From positions 23,567-87,566 of the forward strand of contig CAZHIC010000006.1 in assembly GCA_964532405.1 (NCBI GenBank): 64,000 nt of DNA, given 5' to 3'. Below are positions 16,764-25,521 of the stretch, in pieces. Position 1 is the stretch's first letter. The number at the start of each line of letters is the position of its first letter. The notes beneath the pieces were generated by a model, which was given only the letters and a program-made list of their open reading frames with translations, had not been told where the DNA came from and made no database searches. Both the position numbers and the translations under genes were made by a program. The stretch comes from PALSA-1006 sp964532405 (GTDB taxonomy: Bacteria > Pseudomonadota > Gammaproteobacteria > Burkholderiales > Gallionellaceae).

Positions 16764-17921
16764 TTACTCTTGCGGCTTGGGTCTGGGACGCTTGCCCACC
16801 TTCACCTGTACCACGACTTCCGTCTGATTGCGCTGCAGCTTGAGCACGATCACTTTCCCGGGCGGCAAAGCGGAGATCGTTTCCAGCATCATGCTGGAGT
16901 CGGACAGCACCTTGTCGGCCACGCTGGTGAGGATGTCTCCGGCTTTGACGCCTGCTTTGTCGGCGGGGCTACCGCGCACCACTTCCGAGATCAGCACCCC
17001 TTGAGTATCGCGCAGCTTGAACGATTCGGCCAGTTCGGGCGTGAGTTCCTGCACCGCCACACCGATCCAGCCGCGCGTGACCGAGCCGCTCTGGATGATC
17101 TGTTCCATAATTTTCTTCGCCGTGCTGACCGGGATGGCGAAACCGATGCCGAGCGAGCCGCCATTGGGCGAATAGATCGCGCTGTTGATGCCGATCAGGT
17201 TGCCGTTCACGTCCGCCAGCGCGCCGCCGGAATTGCCGGGATTGATGGCGGCGTCGGTCTGGATGAAGTTCTCGAAGGTGTTCAGCCCGAGATGGTTGCG
17301 CTTGAGCGCGCTGACGATGCCCATGGTGACGGTCTGCCCGACGCCGAACGGGTTGCCGATAGCCAGCACGATGTCGCCGACACGCGATTGTTCGGCATGT
17401 CCGAAGGTGATGGCGGGCAAGTTCTTGGCGAGGTCGATCTTGATGACGGCGAGGTCAGTCTCCGGGTCGGAGCCGATGATGTGTCCCTTGGCGTTGCGTC
17501 CGTCCGCCAGCGCGACTTCGATTTGATCCGCGCCCTCGATGACGTGATGGTTGGTGAGGATATAGCCATCGTGGCTGACGATGACCCCGGAACCGAGGCT
17601 GGAGCTTTGCTGGGGGGCGCTATCCTCGAACTGGTCGCCGAAGAAAAACTTGAAACGCGGGTCATCGATAAAAGGATGCGTCGGTGCTTTCACTTCGTTG
17701 CTGGTGTAGATGTTCACCACCGCAGGCATCACTTTCTGCGCTGCGACACTGAATCCTACGGAGGGTATCTGACTACCGCTGTCGCTGGCATTCTCATACA
17801 GCGTGACCACGCCGCTACGCGCCACATTGGGCAACAACGAGGGTCTCAGGGTTTGGATGATGAATAAGGCTGCCAGCCCTAAGGTGGTGGCTTGGGCGAA
17901 TAAGAGCCAGAATTTGCGCAT
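16764..17921 (-). CDS. membrane-anchored HtrA-type serine protease (DegS/AlgW-like)
   Basis: Periplasmic quality-control protease. It has 385 residues: one N-terminal membrane helix (about 5-25) without a clear cleavage site, a trypsin-like domain with H126 (TNHHVI), D156 (ETDLAVI) and S231 (GNSGGAL), and a single PDZ domain from about 285. One anchor plus one PDZ is the DegS/AlgW layout, so regulated cleavage of an anti-sigma factor is plausible. No RseA-like gene is nearby. Confidence 0.9.
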   Translation of the reverse strand: MRKFWLLFAQATTLGLAALFIIQTLRPSLLPNVARSGVVTLYENASDSGSQIPSVGFSVAAQKVMPAVVNIYTSNEVKAPTHPFIDDPRFKFFFGDQFEDSAPQQSSSLGSGVIVSHDGYILTNHHVIEGADQIEVALADGRNAKGHIIGSDPETDLAVIKIDLAKNLPAITFGHAEQSRVGDIVLAIGNPFGVGQTVTMGIVSALKRNHLGLNTFENFIQTDAAINPGNSGGALADVNGNLIGINSAIYSPNGGSLGIGFAIPVSTAKKIMEQIIQSGSVTRGWIGVAVQELTPELAESFKLRDTQGVLISEVVRGSPADKAGVKAGDILTSVADKVLSDSSMMLETISALPPGKVIVLKLQRNQTEVVVQVKVGKRPRPKPQE

Positions 17922-17959
17922 GATATGATGGTATCGCTATATAAATTGGGACGAATTAA

Positions 17960-18706
17960 ATGCAGTTAAACGAGTTGCGCGATTATATCGGAAGCTTGCT
18001 TGAAATCAGCCGCTTTCGCGACTACTGCCCGAACGGGGTGCAAGTGGAGGGGCGTGCGCAGGTGCTGCGCATCGCCACCGGGGTGAGCGCCTCGCAACAC
18101 CTGCTGGAAGCCGCGACGGCCTGGGGGGCGGATGCCATCATCGTGCATCACGGCTATTTCTGGCGCAACGAAGATGCCGCAGTGACCGGCATCAAGAAGC
18201 GCCGCATCGCACACCTATTGCAGCACGATGTGAGCCTGTTGGCCTATCATTTGCCGCTGGATGCGCACCCCGAACTGGGCAACAACACACAGCTGGCAAA
18301 ACGCTTGGACTGGATAGAACAAGGCCGCTTTGGCGAACAGGACATCGCCAGTTACGGCATGTTGCCGCAAACCCAAACGTTGGCGCAACTCGCGACGCAG
18401 CTCGCCGAACAACTGGGTCGAACGCCGCAGATCATCGGCGATCCGACTCTTGGCGTGAAACGTATCGCATGGTGCAGCGGTGGCGCGCAAAGCTATTTCG
18501 AGCAAGCCATCGCGCTGGGTGTGGATGCCTTTATGACCGGCGAGATATCCGAGCAAAATGTGCATGTGGCGCGGGAGACGGGTGTGGCATTCATCGCTGC
18601 CGGACATCACGCAACAGAGCGTTATGGTGTGATGGCTCTGGGCGAACATCTCGCGCAGCATTGCGGCATCGGGCATCGCTTTTTCGATCAGGACAATCCG
18701 GTTTAG
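17960..18706 (+). CDS. Nif3-like dinuclear metal centre protein (GTP cyclohydrolase I type 2/NIF3 family)
   Basis: 248-residue protein of the NIF3/YbgI family, which forms hexamers with a two-metal site. Visible ligand segments are DAIIVHHGYFW, YHLPLDAHPELGNN and, near the C-terminus, FIAAGHHATERYGV. The exact reaction is not settled for the family. It is divergent from the protease gene with 38 bp between start codons, so the promoters must overlap. This neighbour pair is common in betaproteobacteria. Confidence 0.88.
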   Translation: MQLNELRDYIGSLLEISRFRDYCPNGVQVEGRAQVLRIATGVSASQHLLEAATAWGADAIIVHHGYFWRNEDAAVTGIKKRRIAHLLQHDVSLLAYHLPLDAHPELGNNTQLAKRLDWIEQGRFGEQDIASYGMLPQTQTLAQLATQLAEQLGRTPQIIGDPTLGVKRIAWCSGGAQSYFEQAIALGVDAFMTGEISEQNVHVARETGVAFIAAGHHATERYGVMALGEHLAQHCGIGHRFFDQDNPV

Positions 18707-18797
18707 AGCACTTCTCTAATATGCAATACATCCGCCAGACGCGATCATTTTATTCACTTACCGGTCAAACTGATGTCAAAACATGACAAGATTTTCT

Positions 18798-18878
18798 CAC
18801 GCGGAGACGCGGGGGGCGCGGAGAATATAGGCTTCCAGCCCGCTTTGTTTTTTCTCTGCGTCTCCGCGCCTCCGCGTG
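18798..18878. repeat. inverted repeat, family C (CACGCGGAGACGCGG)
   Basis: CACGCGGAGACGCGG... (18798-18825) and its imperfect inverted copy ...CCTCCGCGTG (18852-18878) form a long hairpin with a ~26-base loop in the space between the Nif3-like gene and the small lipoprotein gene. Confidence 0.75.
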
Positions 18879-18934
18879 AAACCCTGTTTGGTTCCGGCTC
18901 GTCCGGCTTAGGTATCCGTAAAAAGCGACCTTAA

Positions 18935-19093
18935 ATGAAACTTGCACTTTCGATAAAAAACTTGCTGCTGACAGCGACTCTCTTGGCACTTGCGGGGTGC
19001 GCTGCGACCCCGCTGACACCGGAGCAAAAGGCACTTAACAAAGCTTATGATGCGATCTCTTCCGGCAAGGCCGGCTCGAGTATAAAAAAGTAA
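18935..19093 (+). CDS. small predicted lipoprotein (52 aa)
   Basis: The translation begins MKLALSIKNLLLTATLLALAGC, a signal peptide ending in a lipobox (LAGC, Cys22). About 30 polar residues follow (AATPLTPEQKALNKAYDAIS... to SIKK). I do not recognise a family. It stands alone between a repeat and the convergent GldG-like gene, and no strong ribosome binding site is seen. The lipobox is the main support for it being real. Confidence 0.55.
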   Translation: MKLALSIKNLLLTATLLALAGCAATPLTPEQKALNKAYDAISSGKAGSSIKK

Positions 19094-19103
19094 CGCAATA
19101 CTT

Positions 19104-20453
19104 TTAACCTCTCCTGCGCCACCAAACCGCCCCGCCCGCCAACAACAGCAACAGCGGCAGCACGATCACCAGACCGATGCTGATGATCGCGAGCGCGCGC
19201 GCGCTAAAGGTGACGGTACCGTCTTTATTGGCGCGGGGCTGGATGGTGATGAGCGCTTCTTCGTTGGCGAGCCAGTTCACCATGTTGATGCCGAGGTCGA
19301 TGTTGCCGCCGTTGCCGGAATAGGCGTTGGCCAAAAACGAAGCACCGCCGACGATAACGATGCGCTGCTCTTTGTCGTTCACCGTGCGCTGTAGTGCGAC
19401 GGCCAGATTGACCGGGCCGGGGATGTCGTGATTCTTGTCGAAGCGAGGCTTGTCGGCGGGTTTGAATGGGGTGCGGCTGACCCAGCCGCGCGGTGCGCCT
19501 TCGACCAAGGTGTGGCGCTGCCATGCGCTTTTTTCTTCTCCGCCGAGCGAACGCGCATACGGGAACACAGTGATGAGGTCGAAATTGCGGGTGACCGGGT
19601 GCGGCGGATAGCCCGCGCTCAAGGTCCAGTTCGCCGGAGCGTTCATCTCTTGAGCGGCGGGATCGATGACCGTGCCGGGGGTGAGCAGCAAGCCGAGTTT
19701 TTCGGCGACAGGCTCCAGACCGCGCAGCGGTTCGGCGTCGATTAGCCAGAGCAGGTTGCCGCCGTTGTCGATGTGGCGCAATATTTTGTCGACTTCGCCC
19801 TGCAACAGGGGCACTTGCGGGTGAGTGAGCACCAGCAGGCTGGCATTGCCCGGCACCTCCTGAGCCAGCGTGAGATTCAGGCTGCTCATGCGATAACCGT
19901 TCTGCTGCAGCTTCTTGCCGAATTCGCCCAGGTCGTGATTGGCCATGCCGTCCAACTTGCGTTCGCCGTGACCCTCCAGATACATCAGCAACGCATCTTT
20001 GGAATGGGCCAGGCCGAGCAAGGCGCTGGAGAGCGTCTGTTCGTTCAGGGACGTAAGATGCGCGGCGCGTCCGCCATATTCCACCACCATCTCGCCGTTG
20101 TTCTGTATCGCCGCTTTGCGCATCGCTTCCGGGTCTTTTAGCGGATCGACGAAGACGAGCGCGATGTCGGTCTTGTAACGCTGATAGATTCCGATGAACT
20201 CGCGTATGAGCCGGCGCATATCGCCCTGCTTCACATCCTGTTCGGTGACATAGACGGTGATCTTGACCTCGCCGGGCAACAGCTTGAGCACGTCCACGCT
20301 GCTTTGCTCCAGACTGTTCAATTGGGTCTGTGTCGCATCCCACTGCAAAGGATAGCGCGCGGAAAGCTGATACAGCGCTAGCGCAGCACTGAGCAACAAC
20401 ACGGTGAACGCGATGTTCTTAAGAAGCAAAGGAGGCAGGCGAAAGAATTTCAT
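19104..20453 (-). CDS. GldG-like substrate-binding component of an ABC system
   Basis: 449 residues: an N-terminal membrane helix (about 12-32), a large extracytoplasmic domain with GldG-type sequence (KLLPGEVKITVYVTEQD, LYLEGHGERKLDG) and a C-terminal membrane helix (about 420-441) followed by WRRRG. This is the uncharacterised ABC-2 accessory family related to gliding protein GldG. Its start overlaps the permease stop by one base. Function in non-gliding bacteria is unknown; a role at the cell envelope is inferred. Confidence 0.83.
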   Translation of the reverse strand: MKFFRLPPLLLKNIAFTVLLLSAALALYQLSARYPLQWDATQTQLNSLEQSSVDVLKLLPGEVKITVYVTEQDVKQGDMRRLIREFIGIYQRYKTDIALVFVDPLKDPEAMRKAAIQNNGEMVVEYGGRAAHLTSLNEQTLSSALLGLAHSKDALLMYLEGHGERKLDGMANHDLGEFGKKLQQNGYRMSSLNLTLAQEVPGNASLLVLTHPQVPLLQGEVDKILRHIDNGGNLLWLIDAEPLRGLEPVAEKLGLLLTPGTVIDPAAQEMNAPANWTLSAGYPPHPVTRNFDLITVFPYARSLGGEEKSAWQRHTLVEGAPRGWVSRTPFKPADKPRFDKNHDIPGPVNLAVALQRTVNDKEQRIVIVGGASFLANAYSGNGGNIDLGINMVNWLANEEALITIQPRANKDGTVTFSARALAIISIGLVIVLPLLLLLAGGAVWWRRRG

Positions 20454-21196
20454 TATGCGTACATACGGTTGTTATTCACGCGACGTATCGTCAGCAACAA
20501 AAACGTGGCGATGAACAAGGTGAAATAGACGATGTCCGCACTAAAGACCAGCCCCGCGTTCAGGCTCTGGGCGTGGGCGGTAGGAGAAAGGGCGCGCAAT
20601 GCGTTCGCATTGTCGGCTCCCCCGATGTCTATCAACCACAAACCGAAAGACAAGGCGGTGGCGCTCAAGGCCGCGACGATAGGCTGTTTGGTGAGTGCGG
20701 AAAGATAGAGTCCGAGCGCGGCGTAACTGGCCGTCAGCAGCAAAAGTCCCAGCGCGTTGGCGGCCAGCAGACCGAAATCGAGATGCGTGCCGAATCCCAG
20801 AATGGCAAGCATGAGCGTGCAACTGGCGATGACGAGCGAGATGAACAGCAGCAAGCTGAGGAACTTCCCGATCACGATCTGGCTGCTGGAAACAGGCGCG
20901 GCGAGCAGGAGTGCCAGCGTTTGATTGCGGTGCTCTTCGGCGAGCAGGCGCATGGTGAAAAGCGGGATCAACATCATCAACATCAGCGCGAGTGTGCCGA
21001 ACAGGGGGGACGCGACAGTCATGGTCGCTCCCGGCGCGTTGGCGACCAAGGCCAGTTGCGCCTGCACTTGCAGATACGCGTCGAGGCGGGCCAGAAAGAA
21101 CCAGGCGAAGATGAATTGCAACGCCCCCAGGATCAGCCAGGTACTAGGCGTGGCGAACAGGCTGCGAAACTCTTTGTGGGCAATGGTGAATATCAT
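20453..21196 (-). CDS. ABC-2 type permease, GldF-like
   Basis: 247-residue membrane protein with six predicted helices and the ABC-2 start IAHKEFRSLFATPSTW. It has the typical RLLAEEHRNQTLALLLAAPVS loop after the second helix that couples to the ATPase. It lies in an operon of ATPase, permease and GldG-like protein with four-base and one-base overlaps. Confidence 0.88.
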   Translation of the reverse strand: MIFTIAHKEFRSLFATPSTWLILGALQFIFAWFFLARLDAYLQVQAQLALVANAPGATMTVASPLFGTLALMLMMLIPLFTMRLLAEEHRNQTLALLLAAPVSSSQIVIGKFLSLLLFISLVIASCTLMLAILGFGTHLDFGLLAANALGLLLLTASYAALGLYLSALTKQPIVAALSATALSFGLWLIDIGGADNANALRALSPTAHAQSLNAGLVFSADIVYFTLFIATFLLLTIRRVNNNRMYA

Positions 21197-22125
21197 GCGG
21201 GTTCGTTCTCGGTGATTTGCGTATACACGTCTTCGATGCTGCCTTTGAGCGGTGTCAGTTGCTGCGCTTGCCAGCCGCGTTCGGCGGCGAGCGCAAGCAA
21301 TACCGCGCTGGTATTGGCCTGCAAGGTGTGCATGATGCGGAAGCGGGTGTCGGAAAGCGCTTCGACAGTTTCAACACCGGCGATGTCTTGCAGTTCGTCC
21401 AGTGGCGGCGGTGCCAGCAAAGTGACGACGAAGCCGGGTTGGTAGCCGTATTGCTGCATACGCGCGCTGCTGTCGCCGTAGATTAAGCGGCCTTTTTGCA
21501 TGATCTCGACGCGGTCGCAGATGTTTTCCACTTCGCTTAGCAGGTGCGTGGAAAGGATGACACTGTGGCTGTCGCCCAACTCGCGGATAAGGGTGCGAAT
21601 CTCGCGGATTTGGGCAGGGTCGAGGCCGACGGTAGGCTCATCCAGCACGATGACTTGCGGGCGATGGATGATGGCTTGCGCGATGCCGACGCGCTGTTGG
21701 TAGCCTTTCGACAGCGTGCCGATGATCTTCCTTCCGCTCTCTTGCAGGCCGCAGCGCTGCTTGGTCTCGTCCAGAGCACCGGGCAGAAGGCTCTTGGGCA
21801 CGCGATGCAACTTGGCCGCGAATATCAGATAGTCATCCACGCGCATCTCGCGATACAGCGGCGGGGTCTCGGGCAGATAGCCGATGCACGCCTTGGCCTG
21901 ATCGGGTTGCTGCTGCAGATTGAATCCGCAAATTTCGACTTCTCCCGAGTGCGGCGTCAACGCGCCGGTAAGCATTTGCAGTGTCGTGCTTTTCCCCGCG
22001 CCGTTGTGGCCGAGCAGGCCGAGCACTTCGCCGCGTTTGAGCTCGAACGAGACGTTTTGGACGACATCCCGTTGGCCGTAGCGGCGGCCGAGATTGCGTG
22101 CGGACAGGGTGAGCGGTGCAGTCAT
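21193..22125 (-). CDS. ABC transporter ATPase, GldA-like
   Basis: ATP-binding subunit of the three-gene ABC system. In the 310-residue form starting at ATG 22125 the Walker A is GHNGAGKST, the signature is LSKGYQQRVGIAQA, and Walker B is VIVLDEPTVGLDP followed by a STH switch. The ORF could begin at GTG 22227, but the extra 34 residues are not family-like and would overlap the divergent TPR gene; no strong SD supports either. The C-terminal ~90 residues (from about 215) are the usual regulatory extension. Confidence 0.87.
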   Translation of the reverse strand: MTAPLTLSARNLGRRYGQRDVVQNVSFELKRGEVLGLLGHNGAGKSTTLQMLTGALTPHSGEVEICGFNLQQQPDQAKACIGYLPETPPLYREMRVDDYLIFAAKLHRVPKSLLPGALDETKQRCGLQESGRKIIGTLSKGYQQRVGIAQAIIHRPQVIVLDEPTVGLDPAQIREIRTLIRELGDSHSVILSTHLLSEVENICDRVEIMQKGRLIYGDSSARMQQYGYQPGFVVTLLAPPPLDELQDIAGVETVEALSDTRFRIMHTLQANTSAVLLALAAERGWQAQQLTPLKGSIEDVYTQITENEPA

Positions 22126-22212
22126 GCCGGGGAGGGACGGTTGTGAGTTGGGGTGAATATAACCTAATATGCGCTCTCGCACCAAAATACCCAGCCCGGC
22201 CAACCGAATAAA

Positions 22213-23946
22213 ATGACTTCTTTTCACTATAAAATAATCTTATTTCCACTACTGTTGAGCGCGTGCGCGCATGCGCCGCGCAGCGATGATGCAACGTCGC
22301 AAACGCGCAACGCTGCAGAGGAAAACAGCTCAGCGTCTGTCAAACTCGTCCTACCCAATGTCGCGCTGGATGAGCGCGTGCTCTATGAATTCTTGCTGGG
22401 CGATATTGCGCTGCAGCGCGGCAGGCCGGAATTGGCTGCGGAGGCCTATTGGGATCTGGCCAAAACGACGCGCGATCCGCGCGTGGCCCGCCGCGCCGCA
22501 CAGATGGCTTTCGAATCGCGCCAGATGGATAAATCGCTAGAAGCGTTTGCGCTGTGGCAGGAACTGGAGCCCTCCGCGCCTCTGGCGAAACAAATGCTGG
22601 TGTCGCTGCTGTTGAGCGGCGGTAAGTTGCAAGAAGCGCGCCCGCATGTTGAGGGCTGGCTGGCTACCGACCCCAAAAATGCCGGCTACATATTCATGCA
22701 GATATATTCCCTGTTGATGCGTGCCACAAATAAGGCCGGGGCTCTGGATTGGCTGGTCGATGTGGCGCGGCCTTATCCTAAAGTGGCAGAAGCACATTGG
22801 GCCGTGGCTCAAGTCGCGGCGGCGGCCAATAACAAGGAACTGGCTCTGGCCGAAATTCATCTGGCGGTGCAATTGCGCCCCGAGTGGGATATGGCGGTGG
22901 TGTTCGAAGCGCAGTTGTTAATGCCGAACGAGCCAAAAAAAGCGCTGGAACTAGTGCAGAATTTTTTAAAAGCGAATTTCGCCAATAAAGACGTGCGCTT
23001 GTTTTATGCCCGCGCCCTGTTGGAACAGAAACTCTATGGCGAATCGCGGGTACAGTTCCAGCAGCTGTTGGCGAGCAATCAGGAAAATATCGAGCTGGCT
23101 TTCGCGATCGCCTTATTGTCGCTGCAAATGGGCGAACTGGATCGCGCGGAAAAAGAACTGCAGGAGACCTTGTCCAAAGGGAAAAAAGACGCGGGCACGG
23201 TGCATTATTACCTCGCCCAATTGAACGAGGCGAAGAAAAACGACATTGCGGCACTGGCACAATATCGCCAGGTGCTGGATGGCGAATATGTTTATGCGGC
23301 CCGTTTGCGCGAGGCGTATTTGTTGAATAAAGAGGGCAAGCTCAATGAAGCACGCGCTGCGTTGAAAAGCGCTCCGGCGGCAAGCAATCAGCAGCGGGTG
23401 ACCCTTATCTTGATCGAAGCACAGATGCTGCGCGAAGCCAAGCAGTTCGACGCTTCGTACCGGATACTTACGGAAGCTTTGGAGAAACTCCCCAATCATC
23501 CGCAATTGTTGTTCGAGGCCGCGATGGCCGCGGATAAATTGGGCAAGCCCGAACTCTTCGAGCAGTTATTGCGCAAACTCTTGCAAGTGGCACCGGAGCA
23601 TGCCCAAGCCAATAACGCCTTGGGCTATAGTTTTCTGGAGCGCAACGTGCGGCTGGAAGAAGGGATGCAGCTGGTCGAAAAAGCCTATCAGCTCGCGCCG
23701 GACGACGCCGCGATCACCGATAGCGTGGGCTGGGGCTACTATCGTTTGGGCAAGCTGGACAAGAGTTTGGAATTCTTGCGGCGCGCTTTCGCAACCAATC
23801 CCGATCCGGAGATTGCGGCTCATCTGGGCGAGGTGTTGTGGGTACAAGGCAGTAAAGATGAAGCCCGAAAGATTTGGCAGGACACCCTAAAAACGCATCC
23901 CGATAGCGATTCGTTGCGCGTGCTGATCAAAAGATTCATCCCCTGA
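22213..23946 (+). CDS. TPR-repeat outer-membrane-type lipoprotein
   Basis: 577 residues with a lipoprotein signal (lipobox LSAC, Cys18) followed by repeated tetratricopeptide helices across nearly the whole length, for example LGDIALQRGRPELAAEAYWDLA and LGYSFLERNVRLEEGMQLVEKAY. It is probably a periplasm-facing scaffold. It sits directly upstream of lolB, overlapping by one base, a frequent betaproteobacterial order of TPR protein, lolB and ispE, which suggests a role in envelope biogenesis. The exact function is unknown. Confidence 0.87.
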   Translation: MTSFHYKIILFPLLLSACAHAPRSDDATSQTRNAAEENSSASVKLVLPNVALDERVLYEFLLGDIALQRGRPELAAEAYWDLAKTTRDPRVARRAAQMAFESRQMDKSLEAFALWQELEPSAPLAKQMLVSLLLSGGKLQEARPHVEGWLATDPKNAGYIFMQIYSLLMRATNKAGALDWLVDVARPYPKVAEAHWAVAQVAAAANNKELALAEIHLAVQLRPEWDMAVVFEAQLLMPNEPKKALELVQNFLKANFANKDVRLFYARALLEQKLYGESRVQFQQLLASNQENIELAFAIALLSLQMGELDRAEKELQETLSKGKKDAGTVHYYLAQLNEAKKNDIAALAQYRQVLDGEYVYAARLREAYLLNKEGKLNEARAALKSAPAASNQQRVTLILIEAQMLREAKQFDASYRILTEALEKLPNHPQLLFEAAMAADKLGKPELFEQLLRKLLQVAPEHAQANNALGYSFLERNVRLEEGMQLVEKAYQLAPDDAAITDSVGWGYYRLGKLDKSLEFLRRAFATNPDPEIAAHLGEVLWVQGSKDEARKIWQDTLKTHPDSDSLRVLIKRFIP

Positions 23947-24518
23947 TGCGCATCCGCTTTTCGCCTTGCCTATGGCTGTCTGTATTGGCGCTGTTGACCG
24001 GCTGCGCCACCCATACGACCATCAAAACTCTGCAACGCCCAGCCCAACCCGACGCGCCTTTTGCTTTTAACGGGCGCGTGGCGATCAAGCACGACGGCGA
24101 GCGTTCTTCTGCAAACTTACGCTGGACGCATGGCGCAAACGAGGATGAGATTTTGTTGCTCGCGCCGCTGGGACAGACCGTTGCGCGCATCCACCGCGAC
24201 CCGCAGGGCGTAACGCTGGATGCGTCCGGAAAGCATCACGTCGCGCAGAATGCAGAGGCATTGACGCAGCAGGTGCTGGGTTGGGAGCTGCCTTTGTCCG
24301 GGCTACGCTATTGGGTAATGGCCCTGCCCGCAAACGGAAGCGCATTTGATATTCAACTCAACGCAAACGGACAGGCCGCCGTGTTACGCCAAGACGGCTG
24401 GGAAATCAATTACTCGCGTTATGCTACTGCGGCGGCGGACAGCTTACCGATGCGCGTTGCCTTGCGCCGCGAAAAACTGGAAATCCTGATATTGATCGAC
24501 GAATGGGAAAAGCAATAA
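23946..24518 (+). CDS. lolB: outer-membrane lipoprotein LolB
   Basis: Receives lipoproteins from LolA and inserts them into the outer membrane. It has 190 residues with a lipobox (LLTGC, Cys20) and the LolB-like half-barrel beginning FAFNGRVAIKHDGERSSANLRW. Position between the TPR lipoprotein and ispE is the classical lolB context. The ispE start lies inside its 3' end (16-bp overlap). Confidence 0.9.
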   Translation: MRIRFSPCLWLSVLALLTGCATHTTIKTLQRPAQPDAPFAFNGRVAIKHDGERSSANLRWTHGANEDEILLLAPLGQTVARIHRDPQGVTLDASGKHHVAQNAEALTQQVLGWELPLSGLRYWVMALPANGSAFDIQLNANGQAAVLRQDGWEINYSRYATAAADSLPMRVALRREKLEILILIDEWEKQ

Positions 24519-25369
24519 ATTCTCTCACCTGCCCTGCCCCGGCGAAATTAAATCTGTTCCTGCATGTCGTCGGACGCAGAGCCGACGGCTATCACCTGTT
24601 GCAAACCCTGTTTCGCTTCATCGACCTCAACGACACCCTGCACTTCACTTTGCGCGAGGATGGCGACGTGCGCCGCGTGAACGAACTGAACGGCGTACCG
24701 CCGGAACAAGACTTGTGCGTGCGTGCAGCCCGTCTGCTGCAGCACGAGACGGGCTGCACGCTGGGCGTGGATATCAGCCTCGAGAAACGCATCCCGATGG
24801 GCGGCGGCCTGGGCGGCGGCAGTTCGGATGCAGCGACCACCTTGCTGGCTCTGAATCAGCTGTGGGGCTTGGCTTTGTCGCGCGAACGCCTGATGCAACT
24901 CGGGCTCACATTAGGTGCCGATGTACCGGTATTCGTGTTCGGCAGCAATGCTTTTGCCGAGGGCGTGGGGGAAAAGTTACAAGCCTACGATCTGCCGGAA
25001 ACATGGTATGTCGTACTGTCCCCGCCCGTGCACGTACCGACCGTTCAGATATTCACTCACCCGGAATTGACACGAAATACGATTTCCATCACAATTCGCG
25101 CCCTTCCGATTGGGCGCGATTTTCGCGCAGGCCAATTCGGCAACGATTTACAGCCGCTGGCGTGCAAGTTATACCCGGAAATCGGGCGGCATCTGACGTG
25201 GCTTGCGCAGTTCGCGCCCGCGTTGATGACCGGCTCGGGCGCGTGTGTATTCGCCGAGTTCGCCACGGAAGAGCAAGCGCGCGCAGTGTTGCAGCAATTG
25301 CCGGAAAATATGCGCGGCTTCGTAGCGCGCGGCTTGCAGCAGCATCCGTTAAAAGATTTTGCAGCATAA
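24503..25369 (+). CDS. ispE: 4-diphosphocytidyl-2-C-methyl-D-erythritol kinase
   Basis: GHMP kinase of the MEP isoprenoid pathway, phosphorylating CDP-ME at the 2-hydroxyl. It has 288 residues with the N-terminal PAKLNLFLHVVGRRADGYH motif, the ATP-binding glycine loop PMGGGLGGGSSDAAT and the C-terminal MTGSGACVF motif. It overlaps lolB and is followed by tRNA-Gln and prs, an order conserved in many proteobacteria. Confidence 0.96.
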   Translation: MGKAINSLTCPAPAKLNLFLHVVGRRADGYHLLQTLFRFIDLNDTLHFTLREDGDVRRVNELNGVPPEQDLCVRAARLLQHETGCTLGVDISLEKRIPMGGGLGGGSSDAATTLLALNQLWGLALSRERLMQLGLTLGADVPVFVFGSNAFAEGVGEKLQAYDLPETWYVVLSPPVHVPTVQIFTHPELTRNTISITIRALPIGRDFRAGQFGNDLQPLACKLYPEIGRHLTWLAQFAPALMTGSGACVFAEFATEEQARAVLQQLPENMRGFVARGLQQHPLKDFAA

Positions 25370-25402
25370 GCGGTTTAAAAAATTTAATCCGCAGAGTTTT
25401 AT

Positions 25403-25477
25403 TGGGGAGTCGCCAAGTGGTAAGGCACCGGATTTTGATTCCGGCATTCGTAGGTTCGATCCCTACCTCCCCAGCCA
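25403..25477 (+). tRNA. tRNA-Gln (anticodon TTG)
   Basis: 75-base cloverleaf: acceptor stem TGGGGAG pairs with CTCCCCA, discriminator G and an encoded CCA end. The anticodon stem CCGGA/TCCGG encloses TTTTGAT, giving anticodon TTG. The T-arm is GTAGG-TTCGATC-CCTAC. It lies between ispE and prs. Confidence 0.97.
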
Positions 25478-25521
25478 AATCGTATGGGCGCTTGCGCCCG
25501 TTTTAAATTAGGGGGCTCAAC

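Noticed and set aside
16683..17867. Long plus-strand open frame of 394 codons
   Set aside because: It lies fully opposite the HtrA-type protease, is Asp/His/Gly-rich without any domain, and has no ribosome-binding site; it is a shadow of GC-rich coding DNA.
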